This document shows, in pieces, positions 38,211 through 56,600 of a stretch of DNA of 64,000 nt (within the stretch, counting starts at the first letter, position 1; each line of letters opens with the position of its first letter). The DNA comes from Patagioenas fasciata (taxonomy: Eukaryota; Chordata; Aves; Columbiformes; Columbidae). The stretch covers positions 52,646,398-52,710,397 of the forward strand of contig NC_092521.1 of NCBI RefSeq assembly GCF_037038585.1, in the 5' to 3' direction. The notes beneath the pieces were generated by a model. That model was not told where the DNA came from. It saw only the letters and a program-made list of their open reading frames with translations, and made no database searches. The position numbers and the translations under genes were made by a program.

Positions 38211-38663
38211 TAGAATCATAGAATCATTTAGGCTGGAAAAGACCTTAAGATCATCAAGTACAACTGCAAATGTAACACTATCAAGTCTAACACCAAACCA
38301 CATCTCTAAGCACCACATTTACACATCTGTTAAACATCTCCAGGGATGGTGACTCCACCACTTCCCTGGGCAGCCTGTTCCAATGCCTGACAATGCTTTC
38401 CATAAAGGATTTTTTCATAATATCCAATCTAAACCTCCCCTGGTGCAACTTGAGGCAATTTGCTCTCACCCTATCATTTGCTACTCAGGAGAAGAGCCCA
38501 ACACCCTCCATGCTACAACCTCCTTTCAGGTAGTTGTAGACAGTGATAAGGTCTCCTCTCAGCCTCCTTTTCTCCAGGCCAAACAGCCCCAGTTCCCTCA
38601 GCTGATCCTCATCAGACTTGTGCTCCAGGCCCCTCACCAGATTTGTTGCCCTACTTTTCCTTA
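38211..38663 (-). mobile_element. CR1 LINE 3' fragment
   Basis: Starts TAGAATCATAGAATCATTTA. On the minus strand the CR1 C-terminal frame reads [20 protein letters not shown] followed by [16 protein letters not shown]. Same subfamily as the copies at 18.1 and 46.1 kb. Confidence 0.9.
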
Positions 38664-39380
38664 CAAATAGGAAAACTTCAAAATATTTTATTTTAAAAGC
38701 CTTTATGTCTTCCATTAATTTTCCACAGTCTTCATTAAGTCCTCATTACTTTTCCTATGCTACACAAGGGAGAGAGCACATTCTTGGTCCTAACATCAAA
38801 ATTAACATGTTCCTGTGGCTTATTGAAGTTAACTTGAACTAGGAAGCCTGGCTAGAGAATGAAGGTGTAACCTAGGGCTTTGCAAAGCTAGGTTTAGTTT
38901 GCAGTGTTCATTTGCTAATTTTTGCATTGTAATTTGTTTGTTCACTGCTGTCGATATGCTCATTTCATCAGTTCTCAACAAAAAAGTTTCATAAACAGTA
39001 AGTTCTCCACTGACTTTCAGGTTGAAAACCTCACCCCAAATCTCATTTTTCCAGCTCTTAGCCAGCTCTAGAGTATTTGTTCCCATGTACTCTCCAAGCA
39101 CTTGGATATTTTATTCAACCCAGATTTATTAAAAGCTTCTTTATGGCATGTTCTAAATTCAATCCAGATTCAGAGGAAGATTTGCAAACCTCATCTGAGT
39201 GGCAGGTCAGCTCTGGCTCATCAGGCTCACCCAAGTACCTCTGCTGAAAACAGAGAGATTAAATTTGTTCTACAAGCAGAAAACGTATTTACTACACGTG
39301 TTGTTGATCTCTATGACGTTGTGGCTGTTACTGCATTTGTAACTTTGATTGCAATACTGTAAAACAAAACACTTTCTTTC

Positions 39381-39412
<32 letters not shown>

Positions 39413-39413
39413 C
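39381..39413. repeat. Poly-A plus (TA)n microsatellite
   Basis: An A run of about 16 bases continues directly into about nine TA units. Simple repeat, likely length-variable. Confidence 0.95.
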
Positions 39414-39769
39414 ACATGACCTTTTCATAAAATGGACACACTGATTCCTAGCCTGTGCAAGAGAGATGGCTCAGAGCTGCATCCCAGGTGAAACTGTGAT
39501 GTCAGGTTTCACAGAGCTTTAACAGCTGTGACAATCAAAGCTCTTGGGAAAGCTTCTGAAGCACCCAGAGCTTGGAGACACCTCTGCAAGTTTCTGGTGA
39601 TTGGGAAGAAGGAATTAGCAGCTCTAAAGCACAGTGAAGAGGGGTTACTGGAGCAAGGCAGAACTCCACTGGGTGAAATGTCCAGCAATTTCTCTGGGTA
39701 GAGGTGGGAAGACACTCTCTGCAGGTGCTTGCGGAGCTCAGGAGCACCCCAAGAGTCATCCTGGAGCCC

Positions 39770-40210
39770 GTGACACCTGTAGGGTCTTGTCCCTTCCTTT
39801 CCCAGGCCACAGCGGCATTTAGCCCCAAACTGCTTTAACGTAATTTTACAGCTTCCCCTCCTGCCTGCGGTGGTTGCGCTTTCGGTTCCTACCTAAATGA
39901 GCAGCTCCCCTTGCTGGTGGCAGCCAGTATGGGAGCTGACCCCCTGCTCCGGACGGCTCGTAGTGACACAAACGCGTCCATCTCAGGGTCGGAATTCTAC
40001 ATCGAGGTGAGTAAATCATCATCCCGCCCAGAGCCTGCGGGCAAGCGGCAGCAGCAGGGCTGGGGTGCGGGTCTCTGGTGAGGGGGGAGCTGCCGGGCAG
40101 CGGACCGTGAGCCCGGGCACTGGGTGCAGGTGCTGCCGCCCTGCCGGGGTCTGGATGGAGGCTCCGTGTCCCTGCCTTCAAAAGGACAGGGCGGAAAGGT
40201 AGCAGGCTGC
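39770..40210. other. GC- and CpG-rich patch with consensus splice donor
   Basis: About twenty or more CpG dinucleotides occur in 440 bases inside AT-rich DNA. On the plus strand an ATG at 39929 opens a 26-codon frame ending at a perfect donor ATCGAG/GTGAGT (exon end 40006). The encoded peptide resembles nothing I know. It could be a first exon or promoter of an unannotated transcript, or only a GC-rich remnant. Confidence 0.3.
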
Positions 40211-43149
40211 TGCTGTAAATAAAGCAGGTATCTTCCTCCTGGAGCAAAGCACAGGCATAGGAGCTATTTCATCTTAAACGCAGTACAGTCAACATCTGCA
40301 GCGATCAGGGCCTTTTATTACACACTCTACGAGCGCCTCTAACAACTTGTACTACATAGAACCTTCTTCAGTGTCTGGGTCATCTCACCAACCTGGACTT
40401 CGGTTTATGTAGGTTCTTGTACTTAATATTTTAGGTACATGTCTGTCCTTTTAATGTACAACGTGTATTTTTATTTTCTTGAAACATCTTTATATTATTT
40501 AATTTTATAAAGTGGAGCAGTGTGTGGTATAGAGTAGTATTTTTACTGCTTCTCCGTATTTTTTTCCTCCCTAACAACACAACTACCTCTTGTCTGCTGG
40601 AATTAAAAAAACAAAACAAAACAAAAAAAGCAGCAGTAGATCTACTTTTTTTGCCCATTACAGGTTTTAACTCATTCTTATACTGGGGGGAAAAAAAAAT
40701 AATAATAACAAAACAAAAAAAGCACAAACATTTCCAGTACAAGCCATATATAAATTACAGGATGAGGATTACTATGGGAGATTAACAAATGAAGGAACGC
40801 TGCTGTGGTGAGCGGGCGTGTCTCACTTGACAATCGAGGAGGCCTGGGGGGTCTGCACAGCCTGTGGGTGAGAATTGTCTGCACTGCTCCCAAACCCAAC
40901 CTGCTCACACAGCATCTTTTGTGCAACCCCAGTTACTGCACAACCCGGGTAACCTGTCAACAGGTAGCTGAGGTGTCACAGAAGTGGTCCCAGAGCAGAA
41001 TGAGCACAGAGCATGGATGGGCCGCTATTCATTTTACTTCCAGCGCATGCAATGCCCAGTGCGTGGCTTAACTCCTTGTGTTCAACACTGGAACTAGGCT
41101 TTGGAAGGACAAATCTGCTTCACACATAATGAAACAGTACAAAATGAGAGAGAGATACACTTGCAAGATCAAAACTAAAATAACATTGCAGGGATGTTCA
41201 AATGAAAAATATTCCTGTAGTACTGAGGACACCTGAGGGAGAAAAAAAAAAATTAAAAAAAGTAGTGTGGCCTGGGGGAAAAAAGTGATGTAGCAGATAG
41301 AAGTCTCTGGAAATAGCAAGAAAGATAAATATAACATCTGACGTCATCCAGCATACTGTAATCAAAGGTAACTGCATTTTTAATCATTACTTTGTAGTTA
41401 TTTGCTGTTCAGCAATACCAGAGGACTAACTCACTGCATAGACAAGCTGTTTGGTATGGACAGCCCACCAAAGTGCTCTTTTTGAACGCTTCAAACACTT
41501 TGGTCATTTCTCCTTCATGTGCTGTCGCTCATGGCCTCATGGTGTGGAACAGCAGCTCAGCTTAGACAGTGCTTTTGTTCGGTTTGTTCTCAAGTGTATT
41601 GGCGTCACTTTGCATTTTCAAGGTGTTTCTTTCCTTCAGCTGTGAGTGGGATGCCCGAGTTGTGCAGGAAGCAAATGGACAATGAGGACAAAGCAGCTCA
41701 GCTTGCACGGAGTAAGCAAGCAGCAGCACTTCTGGCCTCTCCACAGACACACCTTCACAGGTCAGTGAGGCACAGGACCGTATTCCCATGCAGCAGGGCC
41801 ATATTCCTCTGCCGCATCACCTTAGGAACAGCACCACCAGGCCTGCGATGTGGCACCTGCCTTCCATGCGCTGGTATCAGCTGGAACTGCAGTGTTTAAG
41901 TAAACTCACATCATTCAGTGTAGTGTGGAAGATGTGCATTGATTGCTGGAGCTGGTACCAACTCAGAGCATGTTCCTTCTTTCCTGACTGCCAGTGTTGG
42001 CAATCCCGGGAATGCGACAATAGTCTGGCTTCCTTGGTTTATTTTGTTTAACAGTCTGACTATACTATTGTTTACATAACTGAATATCATAAAATAATAT
42101 ATTCTCCTGACCTTTACTGCAAATTTATTAAGCTATTTTATTATTTTATATTGTTTTTGTTGTTATTTAACTACTTCAGTAATTGTTTCATTTCTAGACA
42201 AAGAAAATAAAACATTTGAAAAGCATCAGACAAACTGCTAAGTTTGATATATGGTTAGAGTAGGTAAATCATCTACCTGAGGACAGTGCTCAGCTTTAGT
42301 TTCTTTGAATGCTCTAGGTCCCCCTGAGTTGTTTGGGGTTTTTCTATGAAGTATGAGCTTCATTAAAGTATGCTTCTCCCAGTAAAATACATCCTCAGGG
42401 AGGAGACACAGTAACGAAGAGATGTGATGTTCTGGCCCTTCACTTCCTTATGGCTGGGATTTTGCTGGTTGCAGACTCTTCTTGATAAATTGATCTAACT
42501 AATTTTAGGCTGCTGTTGCCAGCCTGGGTTGCAATATGATCATTTCCATGCAGAGGAATCGTAATGTATGTATGTGGAAAACACTGATCTACATGCAGAG
42601 TAAGGTATTACTGAGAGTGAGAAGGTCCCCAAGAGTATGTAGAAAGCAGCAGTAGACTGTGAAAAGACACAGAAGATGCAAAATGTGGTGATGTCAGTGA
42701 CCAAACAAGCCCAGGAACCAAGACCCTTCCCCAAACAAGCCTCTGCAGAGGAGCTCCTGGGCAGATGCCTGCTAGCCAGGAAAGGGGCCTAGTTGTTCCA
42801 TTAATACAGTACTTACTGCAATTAGACCATCGACACACACACCAAAGTGACACGAACCTGGAAGGATTAGGCTAAGTCTAGCATATATTCAAGACTGAGT
42901 TTACCAGCAGCCTCGGAAAACTGCCTCCTTTAAGGACCTCTGGCCTCCGAGGAAGAAGCAGGTAAGTCCCTTTAAGGTAGATATTTAAGTTATTTAGGTG
43001 TTCAAAGACTGGAAGCTCACAGGAATTTTAGAAGTGTACAAGCTTCCAAATCCCATTGAAGGTAGACTCCAAAACTACTTCGCTTACTGAAAATCCTTTT
43101 ACATTTCCATCCACACCTTTAATATTTATGTATCGTTGGCTGTCTAGCC

Positions 43150-43255
43150 CACCTGTGCTTCAGTTTCACCATCTGTAAAGTGGAACTCATAATGCTTTTA
43201 TACTGTCTACAGAAGCTTAATGAGAACTAATGAGGAAGAATGTTACAAACAAATA
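43150..43255 (+). repeat. Ancient amniote CR1/L3-like relic
   Basis: CTTCAGTTTCACCATCTGTA followed by AAGTGGAACTCATAATG resembles the old retroposon core 'CTCAGTTTCCCCATCTGTAA'. It is in the opposite orientation to the relic at 7.1 kb. Confidence 0.45.
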
Positions 43256-44272
43256 ATGTGGGTTTTTTATAATTGGGTGGTTTGGGTTTTTTTTGGAAAC
43301 AAGATTGTTCTTCATGAATCAATATTACTGCTAGCTGTATTTCTTAAAGATGCCTGAAATCTAGTGAGCCTATAAATTTCTCCCTACTTCTCAAAATACA
43401 GGGTTGCATACCTTTTCCAATTAAGAAATTATTCAGAAAAAAAAAAATCTTAAGAAAGGTCAATGGGCAGTAAGGTAAACTCACCTATGGTAATTTACAG
43501 TGTAGGCTGAAGTCCTCTGTGATTAGTCAATATATTAAGTATTACTCACTATGTTAAATATTAAACCTAGCAGCTATTCATATCCAGACACTTCAGACAC
43601 AGATCCCAGGTACGAAGGCTTATTCTGACAGGTCTTCCTACGTATTCATTATTCACATTTTATCCTTCAATTGTTCTTTTATTCATACATTTTTCATTAT
43701 TCCATTTTTGGGCAAGTTAAAATGTGGTGTTAGAGTAGGTCATAACAATAAATATAAATAATTGGGTTAATATAGTATGAATTTTTGAAAAAAAAATTAG
43801 GAAAACATTGTTATTTAATATTATCTATTGCATTGCTGGATAAAAATACAAGCTCTAATATAGATACAGATTCCCATTCCTGCTCTTATCAGGGCTAACT
43901 CTGCTAAATCACACATCAGTTTTGCCACTGACTCCAGCAGTAGAAGTGTTGGACTCCAGAAACATGAGAAACAAAGATGTTAAAAAGTGGTTCAGAACAG
44001 GCAGGAGTTTTGTATGTGGGACAAGGAACACCCCATTGCTGGATCATAAGAGGAAAAGTTGTCTCAGCTCCAGTGGCATAGCTGCTCTGCGACAGCAACG
44101 TGTATGCTGGGGTGAGGTACCACCTGGTTTGATGCAGAAGACTCATCCCAAGCCCACGGCATCCCACCCGTGCAAGAGAGAAACACAGGAGATGTGAAAG
44201 AAGCCACCGCGCTTGCCTATAAGTAAAAAATGCTGCTGACAGCACCAACAATACGGAATACTGTGCAAGCAG

Positions 44273-44785
44273 AAGAATCATAGAATCACAGAATAGTTTG
44301 GGTTGGAAGGGACCTTCAAAGGTCATCCAGTCCAAACCCCCCTGCAATGAGCAGGGACATCTGCACCCAGATCAGGTTGCTCAGAGGTCCGTCCAGCCTG
44401 GCCTGGAATGTCTCCAGGGATGGGGCATCTACCACCTCTCTGGGCAACATGTCCCAGTGTTTCACCACCCTCAGTGTAAAGAATTTCTTCCTCATGTCTA
44501 GCCTGATTTCCTCTCTTTGAGTTTAAAACCATTGTCCCTTGTCCTATTGCAACGGGCCCTGCTAAAAAGTCTGCCCCCATCTTTCTGATAAGCCCCATTC
44601 AGGTACTGAAAGGCCTCAGCAAGGTCTCCCCGGAGCCTTCTCTTCTCCAGCCTGTCCTCACAGGAGAGGTGTTCCAGCCCACTGATCATATTCATGGCCT
44701 CCTCTGCCCCCTCTCCAGCAGGTCCATGTCTTTCCTATGCTGAGGGCTCCAGAGCTGGACACAGAACTCCAGGTGGGGTCTCAGC
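44273..44785 (-). mobile_element. CR1 LINE 3' fragment
   Basis: Starts AAGAATCATAGAATCACAGA and continues with CAGTCCAAACCCCCCTGCA. The minus-strand frame contains RPHLEFCVQLWSPQHRKDMD. The right boundary is approximate; GC-rich sequence follows to about 44930 and may be unrelated. Confidence 0.87.
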
Positions 44786-45167
44786 CTTGGCTCAACTGGG
44801 ACTGGTGCTGGGCAGCTGAGCAGAGCTGTTCCCCAGAGCCACATGTTCTGCCCAGCCCTCCCCTCTCTGCCCCAGCCAGGGAGCCCCCGTGGGGGCACAG
44901 CCAGGCTGCTCCACCAACCAGTCACTCAGTTCAGAAGTTTTATTTCTGTCAATGAAGTCAGAAATATGGGAAATCTCTCATTGCTTTCACAAACTATGTG
45001 AGAACTGAATGTGTCTGAGACCTCTGGCCACCTGTACACCTGGTGGCTTTGTCCAAGGCAGGTAGAAATTATTCCAAAATGGGATTACAAACTGACATGA
45101 GCCCTTTTTCTTAGGAAACTAGGCCAGGTACGCAGCCTTACTTAGTGTCTTTGAACCCAAGATAGAT

Positions 45168-45213
45168 GAGTAATTAACTTGTTAAAGACAAGTAATTAAC
45201 TTGTTAACAAGTC
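45168..45213. repeat. Short tandem duplication with palindrome
   Basis: The unit AGTAATTAACTTGTTAA occurs twice, separated by AGACA, and the second copy runs into the palindrome CTTGTTAACAAG. No function is apparent. Confidence 0.7.
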
Positions 45214-45399
45214 TTACAGCTGTACCAGCTCCATCAGTCATTGCCACAGCACCTCCTGAGAATGTACCACAGTGTAATAAAATGATTTTTACATTTTCTT
45301 GGGTTGGTTACTGGCTGCCCTGCACCACCATGCTCCCCTGTCAAAGACAAACAGGAATATGATTTATTTTTCCATCAGAAAATGGCAACAGCCGAGGCC

Positions 45400-46070
45400 T
45401 GTGCTGCTTTATTGACGCATGGAAACAACTTTACAACCTATAAAGTCATAAACTTTACAACTCACAAAGTTATAAAGCAGGTATGTTTATTTCAACGTCA
45501 GGCGCAAGGGGGATCGTTCCACCATTCATGTGCAACTTCTAACAATATGAGGTGTGTTTAAATACAGTAAGGTGTTATATATTCATAATGACCCCAGGAA
45601 CGCCTATACATATTCATAACCTTTCCCCGCTTCTTATGAAAATGAGTCCCAGGTAATCATTTCCATAGTCTCCACCTTGACCGCGCCCTGTTGCGCCTGC
45701 ACAGTGCCATCTGGTGGTCCTGAGGAGGGGTCTTTGGGGGTCTTTGGATGAAGGCTCCTTCAGCTTCGTCACAGTGAACTTTTTACCTTTGGCTCATTAT
45801 GTTGAATTGACTGGGACCCAAGCTGCCAAGTCGATTGAAACCAGACTGGCGCCCCCTTTTGCTGTAAATCTTCGTTATCTTGTCTCCTCAAGTTTACAGC
45901 TAGGTGCAGTAAAACTTATCTTGGCATTCGATGGGGTTCTGTTTTTCTTAACATAAGTTTACATAAAGCTCTAAACTAAGCACTTATTGTGTGGCTAAGC
46001 CTTAAAGTGTTAGTTCGTTAGTAGGCACCCATTATATGTTTAGTTAAAGCTTAAAATGTTAGTTCCCTCA
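45400..46070 (-). mobile_element. Endogenous retrovirus LTR (solo type), minus orientation
   Basis: Read on the minus strand it begins TGAGGGAACTAAC at 46070. It contains a TATA-like GTATTTAAAC near 45565 and a poly-A signal AATAAA (45491-45486), with the context GATCCCCCTTGCGCC just before it, as in avian ERV LTRs. It ends near CA at 45400. No retroviral gene or primer-binding site follows on the left, so it is probably a solo LTR. No target-site duplication could be confirmed, and both limits are approximate. Nothing in it codes for protein. Confidence 0.6.
45980..46070. repeat. Diverged tandem duplication in the LTR U3 end
   Basis: Two units of about 45 bases (45980-46024 and 46025-46070) share the pattern GCACxxATTxTxTG, then TTAAAxTGTTAGTTC. 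This is an internal duplication near the outer end of the LTR. Confidence 0.55.
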
Positions 46071-46087
46071 ATCATTATGAGGGAACT

Positions 46088-46557
46088 ACAACTCTAAAAA
46101 GCATTGAGCTACTAGAGAGAGTTCAGAGGAGGGTGATGAGGCTGGTGATGGGCCTGGAGCACAAGTCTAATGAGGAGCAGCTGAGGGAACTGGGGCTGTT
46201 TAGCCTGGAGAAAAGGAGGCTGAGGGGAGAACTTATCGCTGTCTACAACTACCTGAAAGGAGGTTGTAGCATGGAGGGTGTTGAACTCTTCTCCCAAGTA
46301 GCAAGTGATAGGAAGAAAGGAAATGGCCTCAAGTTGTGCCAGGGGAGGTTTAGATTGGATATTAGGAAAAACTACTTCATGGAGAGGGTTGTCAGGCATT
46401 GGAACAGGCTGCCCAGGGAAGTGGTGGAGTCACCACCCCTGGAGGTGTTTAAAAGGTCTATAGATGAGGTTCTTAGAGACATGGTTTAGTGCCAGAGTTA
46501 CGTTATGGTTGGACTCGATGATCTTAAAGGTTTCTTCCAACCAAAATGCTTCTATTA
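46088..46557 (+). mobile_element. CR1 LINE 3' fragment abutting the CpG island
   Basis: A plus-oriented CR1 with the reverse-transcriptase C-terminus (motifs [40 protein letters not shown]) and the full 3' end (GGTTGGACTCGATGATCTTA, CCAACCAAAATGCTTCTATT). It is one of the best-preserved copies in the window but 5'-truncated. Its end directly meets the CpG island of the MYL12A-type gene. Confidence 0.92.
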
Positions 46558-47089
46558 AAAAGAGGTGCTTGGGAAAGCAGCACGAGCAGCAGTTGGGCGG
46601 TGTGCGCGGTGACAGACGGCCGGACACAGACGCCACTCCCCGGCGGCCGGGACAGGCGCGCCGGTCCCAGTCTGGGGGGGAAGGCGGGAACACCGCCCAG
46701 CCGCGGGGCGGGGCGAGGAGATAAGGCCCCGCCCTTCGCCGTGAGACAGGCGCGCAGGAAACTCCCGCCATTGCCTTACAAGGGCAGACGCGGCGCTGCC
46801 TCCGCCCCTCGCTCCTGGAATGCGGTGACCGCACCGCGCTGTACCAACGCTCCGGTCTGCCGGGGAGGGGAATGATAGAGCAGAGGCTGAGCCTGTGGTC
46901 TTGACCTCATCCACTTGAGAAGGCCCAAGACGCCTGAGAGGAAACGTGAAACAGACAGTCACCGTTCGGACAGGCCTTTAGCACGGTTTCTGCCGCGGAA
47001 GCGACGAACCTGATCGCCAGTTCCTTCCCTTCGCCCCCGGCCTCTCCGCGCAGATGGTCTCGCCCACTCCTTCCTTCCTTCCTGTGTGT

Positions 47090-47179
47090 CGGCGGGGCGG
47101 CGGCCGCTCGGTGTCCGGAAGTGCTGCTGTAGCTGTTCTCCGCCGAGCCCGCCCGAGGAGTCTCTCCCGCGGCCGCCAG
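47090..47179 (+). other. MYL12A: Non-coding exon 1 of MYL12A-type gene (5' end approximate)
   Basis: A consensus donor (CGCCAG then GTGAGC) ends the exon at 47179 within the CpG island. MYL12 genes have a non-coding first exon joined to a second exon whose ATG lies a few bases after the acceptor, as here. The transcription start is inferred to lie close to the ETS motif; no sequence mark fixes it. Confidence 0.6.
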
Positions 47180-53323
<6,144 letters not shown>

Positions 53324-53655
53324 GCAAAGCTCCTGATACCTGCAGATTATCTCTGCTTTACACTTACATTTATTTTTGAGGGTTTCTTCCTGATAGAACT
53401 TGTTGCATGCATTTAGCTTTACAGCTTTTGCCTTTCTCAATGTATTTATCTATTCCAGGCCATTTAGGCCCATTTGCACCTGTGTAATCAAGACTGGAAG
53501 TGGGGAAAATATTGGGAGGAAAAGGATATGGGGACAAAAATATGTGGATTTGGTAGTCCAAGAAAATAATCTCAGTGTTTCTGGTTTAGCTGGGTTTTTA
53601 CATTTTTGTAATAAATGCCGTTTTGAAATAAAGATTGCTATATAGATAAAATACC
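53324..53655 (+). other. MYL12A: 3' UTR of MYL12A-type gene
   Basis: About 330 bases from the stop codon to the expected cleavage site a short distance after the second AATAAA. T-rich, with no other coding signal. Confidence 0.8.
53610..53632 (+). terminator. Two poly-A signals of MYL12A-type gene
   Basis: Canonical AATAAA hexamers at 53610-53615 and 53627-53632. Cleavage is expected 10-30 bases downstream. Confidence 0.85.
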
Positions 53656-56600
53656 TCAAGTTACTTTGTGAAGAATGACATTTCTATTATGCATTTACAA
53701 ATACAGATGTGTTGGTTTTTACTTGCAGTTGCAAATCAAGGTAGAAAACTCACTTTTGTAATTTTTTTTCAGTGTCACATGGTTCTGAAATGCTTATAAC
53801 ATTGTGTGCTGTGGTTTTGGTTTGGTTTGTTTGTGTGTTTTTTTTTTTTTTTTAAATCCAGGTGTACAAACCTCTTTTCTCAGGTTTTTGAAGTGGCATC
53901 TGACTGGTGCAAGTAGTTTAGCCAAAGAAGTGGTTAGGGTAGATTGTTACAGTTGCCTAATGGCCAGCAGAGAACATTTATGACTCTTAAGCAGATATCA
54001 TGTCTGGCTGTTATTTCCTTCGTAATATTGACAGGGATTTTTTTTAGCAATATTTTTCATGTCGAAGTTTTCCTGTTTGCTGATTTTTGATGATATCAAT
54101 AAGTGGGAATTGGCTAAAGTGTTTTTCCCCTTCTGCTGAAGGAAGCTTGTGCAAAGGTATCTGACTGTGAGCTACTGTGTGCTGGTACTAATTAACAGCA
54201 ATACATGGCCAGTAAAACCTATGTAATGCTTTATTGTTCTGCAGTTTTTAATTTGCATGTGAGAATGTGAGCAAAGTACTTCTGATTAACTTGGTAAATG
54301 CCTATACATGCTAAGGTCCTTGCTGCTTCTTCCTTGCCTATGTTGATTGGCTGACTTTTAAGCAAGCAAGACTCATTCAAAAACAGTTGTGCTGATGCTC
54401 TTATCTCAAATACGAAGAAAAGAGGAACATCGTTCTCTCCTCAGTGTGACTATGGCCTTCCATGATTCTCATCATCTTGGCTACTGTAAGATAAAAAGCA
54501 TAAGAGGAAATTCTTACCTACATATTGATCAATTAAAGCGATCATCTCTTATCCATGTCCTCAGCCTACTCCACATAGGTTTAAAAGACCCAAGGAATAA
54601 GAACTTCACAAGCCATTTTTAGTTGAAGTAAAGGCTGGGACAGCACTGAGTGCCCCAGGAATACTGTAAGGAGGGCTTATCTTGTGTCCTGTGAGGTAGT
54701 ATGATGACTTGGTTTCCTAATCTTGCTCATGTTCACAGTGTGGCAGTTCTTGAAGATGTTCTGGCTTTACCTTTGTAAATAAGTTAATTTTACAAAGTGT
54801 ATGCAGTAGGCGTACTTTTTTTCATTTCTGGGTGGTTTCTTCCACTTTTGGGGTTAATTAAAATGAGTTTACTTCAGTTCATCTTTTTCTCCTACCCAGA
54901 CTATGTTCTTTGCTATACTGCTTTAGACTGCCATACTTGCTCCTTTTCCCAAAAATTTGGTTTTAAACTGTCTTGGTGCTCTTGAATATGGTTCCTGTGG
55001 CATTTCTGCATGGGATGCCTGCAAGGTTTTAGGAACAGTACGTTTTTTAGAAGGCAGTTGACTAGTATTCAGGTTTTCAGCTACAATGCCCTTATCAGGA
55101 AGACAACAGTGTGGAGATCTGGGAAACATTGTCTTGTTAAAGCACTGCTATGTAACATTAAGCTTGAGAACAGTTACGTTGTCACCTCTTCAGCCTGATC
55201 TTGTCACATCTGTGCAGTTCAATACTTGGTGTGCGTGCATACACATGTGAGCAGCCCGCATTAAGGATAGAGGTTACACTGTCTTGATCTTTTTTATTCC
55301 TTTGCATGTCTAAATGGTGTAAGATTTAGAGGATCCGTTTTCTTCTGCTATGAATATTGCATTCCTCAACCATTCCTTGCCAGATCTGTCTGTTCAGTAG
55401 ATCCTAGCTGTTGGTGTGTTACACTGAGTAATCAGACAAACAGGCTGGATTTTTCTTGTTGGAAATAAGTTTTGAAGTAGTGATTTTTTGACTCATAAAT
55501 ATGATGAGTTACATAAAAGAGAATCTGTTATCCTCCTTGAGAGAAAATTGTCCACTTCAAAATCTTCTGTGCTGCTGCTCTTAATTTTTCAGCAGCCAGC
55601 TGAAGTGTGGGATGGAGCTGCTTTGTTCCTGTTGCACTCTGTGGGTGCTACACTCGTGCTGTTTTTTCTAATTTAGGGGCTGGGGGCAGGGAACTGTATC
55701 AATGGTAAAGATACCTACTAGGGAAGAACATGTTACTGAGAAAGCATTTCCAAGGATGTTTGAGTATAACTAACCTTCCGAGTTCAGGTTTCCCCAGTAT
55801 CTGTATTGTAACTTAGGAAACCAGTTAACCTGCCAGTGGGCACAAGACCCTTAACCACTGGTAGGCTATGAGACCTATAGACCCAGCCAAGAGACCATAT
55901 AAGAGCATCAGATGCATTTTGTGGCTAGGCAGTGAGGAATGTCCAAACAGCTGAGGTTGCATGTCGAGGGCTGTAGCAATGTGTCATTAATAATCCACTT
56001 CCAAAAATAAAAATAACTTTGGTCACTGAAACAGCTTAAGATTCTGATGACTTAGATTTAGCATTTTATAGTTAAAATCTTGGAACCAAATCTTTTCTTC
56101 CTTGGGGTTCATATATAATGGTCTCCAAGCTCCATACCAGACAAAGCTTATGATGAAAAACTATTTTCATAGGCTGATGCATGCATTTAATGGTCTGACA
56201 TCTACAGTGATATATAATGCCCTGTGAAGCGCTATTGAAAAGCAGTGATTTATTTTACGTGACCCATTTACCCTGCTCTAAGGCTACATCCGCAAAAGTC
56301 AAATTCAAGCTGAAGAGCTATTGCAGCTGCATGAGAAACCTCTGAAGAGGACCTGTGTTTCTGTGAAGTCCTTGCCTGCTGTTCTTTTTCCCCTCCTCTG
56401 ACTGTTGCTAGAGATACTTGTAAGATGCGGCATTTTAACCACTCTGGAGACACTTGTTTCTGCTCTTTACTCTGTATTAAAACACCTTTTATCACACAGT
56501 GATCAGATCAGTGAAGCATTTCACAACATGAAGTCAGCCTAACAGACTAGGTCAGCAACTCACTGATGTCACAGAGGTGGTGTACATACACTCTGAAGTA

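Larger units (their letters stand above)
21903..45399. other. Intergenic region between MYOM1 and the MYL12A-type gene
   Basis: Apart from the repeats listed separately I find no gene. Open frames here are either CR1 remnants or short frames without recognisable domains (for example 29281-29667 and 33453-33827). Two local GC rises stand out: about 27415-27575 and about 39770-40210. Distal regulatory elements for either gene could lie here but cannot be recognised from one sequence. Confidence 0.6.

Noticed and set aside
46133..46489. A 118-codon plus-strand frame near the promoter.
   Set aside because: It is CR1 coding remnant (ELLERVQRR to HWNRLP), not a gene.
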